64,000 bases of DNA from Leeia speluncae. Lineage in GTDB: Bacteria > Pseudomonadota > Gammaproteobacteria > Burkholderiales > Leeiaceae. The position numbers were made by a program, and so were the translations under genes. Of this stretch, positions 57,397-64,000 are shown one piece after another. Each line of letters begins with the position of its first letter. The first letter of the stretch is position 1. Below the pieces are notes generated by a model, which saw nothing but the letters and a program-made list of their open reading frames with translations, did not search any database and was not told where the DNA came from. Location of the stretch: NCBI RefSeq assembly GCF_020564625.1, contig NZ_JAJBZT010000002.1, forward strand, positions 310,001 to 374,000, written 5' to 3'.

Positions 57397-58791
57397 GTGA
57401 AAAATATTGCGCAAACCAAATTCTATTCCGAGGCCAAATCGCTCAGTAAATTGGCATGGCCGATCATTATTGCCCAAGTAGCTGGCATGCTAATGGGGGT
57501 GATTGATACCGTCATGGCAGGACAAGTTAGCGCGAATGATTTAGCGGCCGTCTCTCTTGGTACGGGTGTGTGGGTTATTTTATTTTTCTCCTCCCTTGGT
57601 GTCGTGAGCGCGGTTGGCCCGATGGTGGCACACGCCTTTGGTGCCAAAGAATATAAAGAGGTAACCAACCTCTCTCATCACGGCATTTTTCTTTCTTTTT
57701 GCTTAGGGATTCCAGTCGCGCTGATTCTCTTCTTTGGTCACCCCATTCTGACATGGACGGGCGCGGCCCCTGAAACAGTAGCAATTACCGATTTATTCAT
57801 GAAGGGCATTGCCATTGGCACGCCTTTTGGACTGATGTTTCGTTCGTTGGGTTTTTACTCTTCTTCTGTCTCTCAAACGCGTCCGGTCATGGTGCTGGGC
57901 ATTTTGGGACTGCTACTGAATATTCCGCTTAACCTTGTGTTTATCTACGGTTACTTTGGTGTACCAGCTATGGGTGGTGCGGGTTGTGGTTGGGCCAGTG
58001 GTCTCATCATGATTATTTCTGCGCTGGTGATGTCTCTCTATACGCTGAAATCCAAGAAATATGCACAGTTCCGCCCTTTTGCCTCGCATTGGCATGTCAA
58101 TTGGTCCATTTTTGGGCAAATGTGCAAACTAGGTTTGCCAACTGGCGGCGCGTATTTAGTGGAAGTATCTGCTTTTTCTGGGACGACCTTGTTGGTGGCG
58201 CCGTTAGGTGCAGCTAGCATTGGCGGACACCAAATTATGCTCAACCTGAGCGCATTAACCTTTATGCTCCCGATGGGAGTCGGCCTTGCCATGAGTGTCC
58301 GGATTGGTCAGCAATTAGGCGCCGGGCAACCGAAAGCTGCTCGTTACAGTAGTAAAGTCGGTTTACTCATGGGTATTTTCTGCGGTTTGTGCTCTTGTAC
58401 ATTGATGCTGACCATGGGCAAGTCGATCATTGCGCTTTATAGCCCGGATCAGACCGTGCAAATGGTGGCGTCTACCTTACTAGTGTTTGCAGCTAGTTTC
58501 CAAGTGTTTGATGCGATCCAAGTCTGTGCGGCATCGGCACTTCGCGGCTATAAAATCAGTAGCTTGCCGTTAATTGCCATGGTCATTGCCTTTTGGTGCT
58601 TCGCCTTACCATTTGGTTGCTGGATTGGCTTACACCCCGATTGGTTGAATTTTTCTAGCGACTGGGCACCACTGGGTGTGAAAGGGTTATGGATATCCTT
58701 AGTATTGGGGCTTGGCATTGCAGCCACCATTTTGCTCATTGCCTTAAATAAAGTAAGTAAGAACACCATCGCAGATGCTGCGAATCCATGA
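57397..58791 (+). CDS. norM: MATE-family multidrug/Na+ antiporter (NorM-like)
   Basis: 464 residues from GTG 57397; the frame also opens upstream at TTG 57352 and no clear ribosome site decides. Twelve membrane helices. SLSKLAWPIIIAQVAGMLMGVIDTVMAGQ is the MATE start and the motif recurs in the second half (LGLPTGGAYLVEVSAFSG). Exports cationic drugs in exchange for Na+ or H+. Confidence 0.9.
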   Translation: MKNIAQTKFYSEAKSLSKLAWPIIIAQVAGMLMGVIDTVMAGQVSANDLAAVSLGTGVWVILFFSSLGVVSAVGPMVAHAFGAKEYKEVTNLSHHGIFLSFCLGIPVALILFFGHPILTWTGAAPETVAITDLFMKGIAIGTPFGLMFRSLGFYSSSVSQTRPVMVLGILGLLLNIPLNLVFIYGYFGVPAMGGAGCGWASGLIMIISALVMSLYTLKSKKYAQFRPFASHWHVNWSIFGQMCKLGLPTGGAYLVEVSAFSGTTLLVAPLGAASIGGHQIMLNLSALTFMLPMGVGLAMSVRIGQQLGAGQPKAARYSSKVGLLMGIFCGLCSCTLMLTMGKSIIALYSPDQTVQMVASTLLVFAASFQVFDAIQVCAASALRGYKISSLPLIAMVIAFWCFALPFGCWIGLHPDWLNFSSDWAPLGVKGLWISLVLGLGIAATILLIALNKVSKNTIADAANP

Positions 58792-58873
58792 TGCCACTGC
58801 ATCCTTTGCTAAATAAGGCTACAATCCGCTAACTTTGCCCTTTGCTGATTTTGTTAGATAACAGGTTTTAAAC

Positions 58874-59896
58874 ATGGCGCTTCATATTCAGGAAAATGTT
58901 TCTCTTCTCCCTTTCCACACCTTTGGTATTCCTTGCGAAGCAAAGTGGTTGGTTGAAGTGGATGCGGTGGAAACGCTGTCTGAATTAAAAGCCCATCCAA
59001 CCCTCTCAAGCCAACCTTGGTTAGTGTTGGGCGGAGGTAGCAACCTCTTACCCACCAAGGATTATGCAGGGCTAGTGCTACGGATGACCGCAAAAGGCAA
59101 GCGGATCATCAAAGAAGACGATGATCACGTTTGGATTAAAGCCGAAGCAGGTGAAAACTGGCATGATTTTGTGCAGTGGACACTCGCAAACCAGTGGTAT
59201 GGATTAGAAAACCTATCCTTAATTCCTGGCACGGTTGGTGCCTCCCCCATCCAAAATATCGGCGCCTATGGGGTTGAGGTAAAAGACTGCTTTGAGTCGC
59301 TAACGGCTTGGCATAAGGCAGATGATACGGTCATTACACTCTCTAATGCCGACTGCCAATTTGGGTATCGCGACAGTATCTTTAAACAAGCACTGAAAGA
59401 TAAAGCGATTATCTTGTCAGTCACCTTTCGCCTAAACAAACAGCCATCGCTAAAAACGGCGTATGGTGAAATTGCCAAAGAATTAGCCAATCAACACATT
59501 TCCGAACCGACGCCGCGCCATGTTGCCGATGCGGTCATTGCCATTCGCCAGCGCAAGCTGCCAGACCCCACTCAAATCGGCAATGCCGGTAGCTTCTTTA
59601 AAAACCCGGTTATCGCTACTGATATTGCCGATGAAATTGCCACTCGTTTTCCGAATGTCGTTCGCTACCCTGCAGGGGACGGTCTGACCAAACTGGCAGC
59701 AGGCTGGTTAATTGATCAGTGCGGATGGAAAGGGAAATCGCTGGGGAATGCCGGCGTTTACGAGCAACAGGCCTTGGTGCTCGTCAATCGAGGTGGTGCA
59801 ACTGGTGAAGAGGTTTTGGCGTTATCCAACGCGATTATTAAATCGGTTCAAGACACGTTTGGCGTCACCTTAGAGCCGGAACCGATTATCTTGTAA
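58874..59896 (+). CDS. murB: UDP-N-acetylenolpyruvoylglucosamine reductase
   Basis: 340 residues, type I MurB length. FAD-binding LVLGGGSNLL, ENLSLIPGTVGASPIQNIGAYG, catalytic serine in NAGSFFKNP and the terminal Glu in EPEPIIL. Makes UDP-MurNAc for the cell wall in the cytoplasm. Confidence 0.96.
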   Translation: MALHIQENVSLLPFHTFGIPCEAKWLVEVDAVETLSELKAHPTLSSQPWLVLGGGSNLLPTKDYAGLVLRMTAKGKRIIKEDDDHVWIKAEAGENWHDFVQWTLANQWYGLENLSLIPGTVGASPIQNIGAYGVEVKDCFESLTAWHKADDTVITLSNADCQFGYRDSIFKQALKDKAIILSVTFRLNKQPSLKTAYGEIAKELANQHISEPTPRHVADAVIAIRQRKLPDPTQIGNAGSFFKNPVIATDIADEIATRFPNVVRYPAGDGLTKLAAGWLIDQCGWKGKSLGNAGVYEQQALVLVNRGGATGEEVLALSNAIIKSVQDTFGVTLEPEPIIL

Positions 59897-59922
59897 GCGC
59901 CTAGCGCCGAGATTTAGCCTAC

Positions 59923-60270
59923 TTAATTTACCCCATCACCCTTGGTGTCTTCAATCACCACTTGGCGAGCCTGCGCATCTGGAAAGAAGATACCTTTGCA
60001 GCTATACCCTTCCACCACCCAAGGGTGCGACACATAAGTGGGCTGCTCATAAGACATCCCCGCCGCGAGCGTCTGATAAAACACTCGTTTGCCTTGATAG
60101 TCTAACCAATACACATTCACTGTCTCTTCAGAATCGTTCACAAACCGTATGCTGGTTTGCACTTTCCCTTCAACGGAGTGAAAACGCGATTCATTCGGGC
60201 ATTTTGCCAATGCATTTGCCGACAAAACCAAGCCAAAAAGGAAGGTCAGTACTACAGTTAGATTTTTCAT
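59923..60270 (-). CDS. Secreted VHL-beta-domain protein
   Basis: 115 residues with signal peptide (FLFGLVLSANALA|KCPNE). Residues ~35-105 match the beta domain of the von Hippel-Lindau protein: IRFVNDSEETVNVYWLDYQGKRVFYQTLAAG followed by PTYVSHPWVV, the same order as IVFCNRS..V...W..F.G....Y..L..G......Y..H.W in pVHL. In animals this domain binds hydroxyproline; bacterial secreted versions are known but unexplored. Two cysteines (24 and 91) may bond. Function unknown. Confidence 0.75.
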   Translation of the reverse strand: MKNLTVVLTFLFGLVLSANALAKCPNESRFHSVEGKVQTSIRFVNDSEETVNVYWLDYQGKRVFYQTLAAGMSYEQPTYVSHPWVVEGYSCKGIFFPDAQARQVVIEDTKGDGVN

Positions 60271-60287
60271 GCGCTGGTCACTTAGCG

Positions 60288-60614
60288 TTATTCAGAAATG
60301 ATGTTTGAGATGGACTTCGCGCTTGGCGCAATGAACGAAGGAATTTTACTTGCCTTCATTGCCGGCACCCACGCAATCACTCTCGCCTTCGCGACTTCAT
60401 GAATGATAAACGGATCTTCGGCAAGCCAAGCCATTAACTCATCTTGATGACTAGCCTGAGCCATGATCACGCCACCAGTGCGAGGTTCTTGCCGGCCAGA
60501 TAGTAAAAAGTGGCCTGCTTGATAATGCTTTTCGAGATATTTCAGATGGTCGGGAATATATTGGTCAATCACAGATAAAGGTGACTGATAATCCAAAATC
60601 ACCAAATACAGCAT
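60288..60614 (-). CDS. YciI-family protein
   Basis: 108 residues from ATG 60614, preceded by GGAG; the earlier in-frame start at 60626 overlaps that site. MLYLVILDYQSPLSVIDQYIPDHLKYLEKHY ... LLSGRQEPRTGGVIMAQA is the YciI fold (ferredoxin-like dimer with a conserved His-Asp pair). Enzymatic role unknown. Confidence 0.85.
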   Translation of the reverse strand: MLYLVILDYQSPLSVIDQYIPDHLKYLEKHYQAGHFLLSGRQEPRTGGVIMAQASHQDELMAWLAEDPFIIHEVAKARVIAWVPAMKASKIPSFIAPSAKSISNIISE

Positions 60615-60644
60615 CGTCCACTCCAAGCAAAATGAATTCCTCTA

Positions 60645-61880
60645 TCATATGCCTAATTGTTTGATGGCATCTAGTCTTGCCATGCGAATAGCATCCGGGA
60701 TTTTATCTGGTGTTGCGCAAGCTTTTGCAATTTGCCCACTATTCACCGATTGCGCGGCGGCCAACACGCTTAGCCATTTTTCTGTTTGCGGATAAGTCTG
60801 CTCTTCAAAACCTAAGCGCCCTCTCGCATCGGCTTCACAGACTTTTAGCAAACTCTTGAACCGATCAGGTTTTCTGAAGGCATCACATTGGGAGAGCAAA
60901 TCTAGGCGTGTTGTATGTTTGAGTTCATCAAACCGATGAATGTTTAAGTGCTCTCTACACGCCATCACCGCTAAATCACGGCATTCAGATGGCACGCGCA
61001 AGCGCTCGGCAATTTGCGTAACTAGCGCGATGCCAGCCTGTTCATGCCCAATATGCCGAGGCCAGTCCGCACGAGGTGTTAACCCTTTGCCTACATCATG
61101 CATGAGCACCGCCCAGCGTTCAGCCAAACTTGCCTTTAACCTGACAGCCATTTGCAAACACATCATCGTATGTTTGCCCGTATCAATTTCAGGATGATGT
61201 ACTGCTGTCTGTGGTACCCCAAATAACGCATCTAGCTCCGGTAGCAATCTGGCCAATGCACCGCAATCGCGGAGTATCTCCACCATTTTGCTAGGATAGT
61301 CACTCATTAACCCTTTTGCCCATTCTTGCCAGACGCGTTCGGCAACCAAATAGTCGACCTCACCTTCTGACACCATTTGCTGCATCAACCGCATGGTTTC
61401 TGGCGCCACGTGAAAGTTAAATCGACCTGCAAAGCGGGCTAATCGAAGGATACGGACAGGGTCTTCGATAAAGGCGGGGCTAACATGCTTTAATTGCTTA
61501 GCAACTAAATCTGCCTGACCATTGAATGGATCGATTAATTGGCCGTTTGCGTCTTCGGCAATCGCATTAATCGTAAGATCTCTACGCGCAAGGTCTTCTT
61601 CCAAAGACACTTCAGGAGACGCATAGACTTCAAAACCGGTGTAACCACGCCCGGCTTTTCTCTCTGTTCTTGCTAACGCATATTCTGCTTTGGTTTTTGG
61701 ATGCAAAAATACGGGGAAATCTTTTCCGACGGATTTAAACCCGCGTTTTTGCATCTCTTCAGCTGTCGTACCTACCACTACATAATCACGGTCTTTAATC
61801 GGCAACCCTAGTAAGCGGTCTCGTACGGCACCGCCGACGATATAAACCGATAAACCATGTAAGAGTGGATCGTTCATCAT
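60645..61880 (-). CDS. cca: Multifunctional CCA protein (tRNA nucleotidyltransferase, HD)
   Basis: 411 residues. YIVGGAVRDRLLGLPIKDRDYVV (nucleotidyltransferase), EDLARRDLTINAIA, DPVRILRLARFAGRF, and an HD domain (VLMHDVGKGLTP). Adds or repairs the CCA end of tRNAs; the HD part gives phosphatase/phosphodiesterase activity. Six bases after ubiK. Confidence 0.95.
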   Translation of the reverse strand: MMNDPLLHGLSVYIVGGAVRDRLLGLPIKDRDYVVVGTTAEEMQKRGFKSVGKDFPVFLHPKTKAEYALARTERKAGRGYTGFEVYASPEVSLEEDLARRDLTINAIAEDANGQLIDPFNGQADLVAKQLKHVSPAFIEDPVRILRLARFAGRFNFHVAPETMRLMQQMVSEGEVDYLVAERVWQEWAKGLMSDYPSKMVEILRDCGALARLLPELDALFGVPQTAVHHPEIDTGKHTMMCLQMAVRLKASLAERWAVLMHDVGKGLTPRADWPRHIGHEQAGIALVTQIAERLRVPSECRDLAVMACREHLNIHRFDELKHTTRLDLLSQCDAFRKPDRFKSLLKVCEADARGRLGFEEQTYPQTEKWLSVLAAAQSVNSGQIAKACATPDKIPDAIRMARLDAIKQLGI

Positions 61881-61886
61881 CTGAAC

Positions 61887-62168
61887 TTAGGCCGCGCCGT
61901 TTTCTTCATTGCTTGGTGCCACTTCAACTTGCGCTGTAGCTGGCGCTTCTAGCGCAGCGAGTCTTGCTTCTAGTGCGGCTAGTTGCTCACGGGTTCTTGC
62001 CAATACTTGGGCTTGCACATCAAATTCTTCTCTGGTGACTAAATCTAACTTTGAGAAAGTGCCCGCTAACATCGCTTTTGCATTTTTCTCTAGATCCTTT
62101 GCAGGGCTGTTGGCCAGCAATTCAGAAAATTTAGCGCCAATTTCATCTTTAATTTTATCGCCTAGCAT
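61887..62168 (-). CDS. ubiK: Ubiquinone biosynthesis accessory factor UbiK
   Basis: 93 residues, GGAG ten bases upstream. A helical protein ending in a coiled coil: LVTREEFDVQAQVLARTREQLAALEARLAALE is the signature of UbiK (YqiC), which helps the Ubi complex in aerobic Q synthesis. Same operon as cca. Confidence 0.92.
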   Translation of the reverse strand: MLGDKIKDEIGAKFSELLANSPAKDLEKNAKAMLAGTFSKLDLVTREEFDVQAQVLARTREQLAALEARLAALEAPATAQVEVAPSNEENGAA

Positions 62169-62325
62169 TTTTCCACTCCTGTTTAAGGATCAATCTGATC
62201 ATTTGAATGCACATATTGTACGTGATCTACATAAAAAACGGCGTAAATCCCTCATGAAAACAGGGTTTTACCTTCATTTGTTTAGTCATCTGTTTAAACA
62301 AAAAATTCCCGCCCTATTTTTGTGC

Positions 62326-62370
62326 ATGGTTTTTTTGGTGCACGCCAAATGGATGCACCATTTTTGTGCA
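62326..62370 (+). promoter_or_regulatory. Two NtrC-type enhancer sites
   Basis: TGCACCATTTTTGTGCA (62354-62370) fits the NtrC consensus TGCACC-N5-GGTGCA but for one base. A second, weaker site lies at 62326-62342 with its GGTGCA half (62337-62342) intact. Centres are 28 bases apart and roughly 95-125 bases before the predicted sigma54 start, the normal place for NtrC enhancers. Confidence 0.7.
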
Positions 62371-62430
62371 ATCTTCATCTATAACGGAATAACACAGGTA
62401 AAAATACCTAGAAATGGGTCGTTTTAGAGC

Positions 62431-62446
62431 TGGCACGCTTTCTGCT
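62431..62446 (+). promoter_or_regulatory. Sigma54 promoter of glnK-amtB
   Basis: TGGCACG (62431-62437) and TGCT (62443-62446) with GG-N10-GC spacing match the sigma54 -24/-12 consensus. It is about 130 bases before glnK. With the NtrC sites upstream it predicts induction under nitrogen limitation. Confidence 0.85.
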
Positions 62447-62568
62447 AGTAAATGTACGTCCGGTAGAAAAGCCCCCCCGCTGACTACCAATAAAGACCCG
62501 CAGGAAGAGAGACGAGGGAACGCTTACCACTTGGGTAAAAGTTCAATCAATAAATTACCACTTGATAA

Positions 62569-62916
<348 letters not shown>

Positions 62917-62938
62917 CAGAATGCAGGGGAGATTAAGA

Positions 62939-64000
62939 ATGCATAAGCTGTTAAGCAAACTCATGTTGTGCGGTGCGTTAATGTTTACCGCGCCCGTTTT
63001 CGCAGAAGACACCGCTTCTGCAGCAGAAGCGCCAGCCTCTGCAGTAGCAACCACAGAAGCGACAGCATCTGTTGCCGCACCAGAAGCAACGGCATCTGCC
63101 GCAGCGCCAGAAGCAGCCGCTTCTGAAGCCGCAGCACCAGCAGCACCAAAGTTAGATGCAGGTAACACCGCTTGGATGTTAGTTGCGACTGCACTTGTTT
63201 TATTCATGACGATCCCTGGCCTAGCATTGTTCTACGGCGGTATGGTTCGTAAGAAAAACGTTTTAGCAACCTTAATGCAAAGCTTCGCCATCTGCTGCGC
63301 AGTGACGGTTGTGTGGATTGTGATTGGCTACTCGCTAGCTTTCGCTCCAGGCAATGGCTTTGTGGGTGGACTAAGCAAAGTGATGCTATCTGGCGTGAAA
63401 GTAGACACCTTGTGGGGCACTATCCCAGAGATGCTGTTCATGGTTTTCCAGATGACTTTCGCGATCATCACTCCAGCATTGATTACTGGCGCGTTTGCTG
63501 AACGTATGAAGTTCTCTGCAATGCTACTGTTCTCTGTACTTTGGTCAATTGTTGTTTACTCACCAATTTGTCACTGGGTATGGGAATCAGGCGGCTGGTT
63601 GTTCGCTAAAGGCGCACTAGACTTCGCTGGTGGTACCGTTGTTCACATCAACGCAGGTGTTGCAGGCTTAGTAGCTGCACTAGTACTTGGCAAACGTGTT
63701 GGCTTCGGTAAAGAAGCAATGCCTCCACACAACCTAGTATTGACCCTAATCGGCGCTTCAATGCTATGGGTAGGTTGGTTCGGTTTCAACGCAGGTAGCG
63801 AACTAGCGGCTGACGGCCGTGCCGCAATGGCAATGGTTGCTACACAAGTGGCAGCTGCAGGTGCCGCACTAGCTTGGATCTTTGCTGAATGGCTAGCTAA
63901 AGGTAAGCCTTCTGTACTAGGTATCGCTTCTGGTGCAGTAGCCGGTCTAGTTGCAATTACTCCAGCGTCTGGTTTCGTTGGCCCAGGTGCAGCATTGGCG
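62939..64000 (+). CDS. amtB: Ammonium transporter AmtB, 3' end outside window
   Basis: 354 codons are seen, open to the last base. ATG 62939 is preceded by a GGGGAG site. Signal peptide (1-22), then an unusual ~50-residue Ala/Ser/Glu/Pro linker (ATASVAAPEATASAAAPEAA) before the first helix at ~79; normal AmtB has only a few residues there. The core follows: PGLALFYGGMVRKKNVL, FQMTFAIITPALITGAFAER and GGTVVHINAGVAGL (pore histidine). Imports ammonium with GlnK control. Starts 22 bases after glnK. Confidence 0.95.
   Translation, partial: MHKLLSKLMLCGALMFTAPVFAEDTASAAEAPASAVATTEATASVAAPEATASAAAPEAAASEAAAPAAPKLDAGNTAWMLVATALVLFMTIPGLALFYGGMVRKKNVLATLMQSFAICCAVTVVWIVIGYSLAFAPGNGFVGGLSKVMLSGVKVDTLWGTIPEMLFMVFQMTFAIITPALITGAFAERMKFSAMLLFSVLWSIVVYSPICHWVWESGGWLFAKGALDFAGGTVVHINAGVAGLVAALVLGKRVGFGKEAMPPHNLVLTLIGASMLWVGWFGFNAGSELAADGRAAMAMVATQVAAAGAALAWIFAEWLAKGKPSVLGIASGAVAGLVAITPASGFVGPGAALA

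Overview
The window reads as chromosomal DNA of a moderately low-GC betaproteobacterium, most likely of the Neisseriales/Chromobacteriaceae type. The grounds are the mix of housekeeping genes and their order (ampG, xthA, pyrE, dsbA behind a SPOR protein, rsmE, argA of the fused kinase-GNAT type, yggX, ppk, cca-ubiK, glnK-amtB), proteobacterial sigma54/NtrC signals and a CIRCE element before groESL. The genus cannot be fixed from sequence alone. No CRISPR array, intact insertion sequence or rRNA operon was seen.

Layout. 1-1.3 kb: the end of a very AT-rich surface-polysaccharide region (3' part of a WbuB-like glycosyltransferase, then a decayed galE fragment). 1.45-4.7 kb: a zinc-uptake operon under a Zur box, zur - small His-rich membrane protein - znuC - znuB - znuA, joined by 1-4 base overlaps except znuB-znuA. 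4.8-8.3 kb (minus): xthA-ampG-asparaginase. 8.4-10.4 kb: pyrE, a DUF4124 protein and a TraX-like protein.

10.6-18.1 kb is the accessory heart of the window. Eight head-to-tail DUF4189 genes for small secreted Cys-rich proteins (one broken by an amber codon) are separated by exactly 9 bases and interrupted by a truncated VirB6/TrbL-like T4SS gene. Then come two paralogous secreted proteins of unknown function flanking an FG-GAP-like secreted protein, whose signal peptide carries a (CCCTTTTT)3 tract that puts it out of frame; two copies would restore it, so this is a candidate phase-variable switch. The virB6-like gene and the first of the paralogs share a nearly identical promoter with a TGTCAT-N2-ATGACA palindrome between -35 and -10. 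The block ends at the 3' end of a tRNA-Ser(UGA) gene.

18.5-46.5 kb is mostly core: a PAS-GAF-GGDEF cyclase, a Bax-inhibitor-1 family protein, FMN riboswitch-ribB, groESL with CIRCE, an RluA-type pseudouridine synthase, bioA, SPOR-dsbA, an inositol monophosphatase, rsmE, argA, yggX, ppk, a PilZ-like protein, yihY, wrbA-DUF2069, a hybrid histidine kinase and a marR-OMF-emrA-emrB drug-efflux operon. An AT-rich single-gene insert (DUF3800-like) follows at 46.8 kb.

47.6-64 kb: a LysR regulator and a ydcSTUV-patD-like polyamine/GABA-aldehyde operon, two tandem LivK-type binding proteins without their transporter, a MATE pump, murB, a secreted VHL-beta-domain protein, a YciI protein, cca-ubiK, and glnK-amtB (amtB runs off the end) behind an NtrC/sigma54 promoter. 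Nitrogen and amine use recur here: asparaginase, ydc/patD, livK and glnK-amtB.
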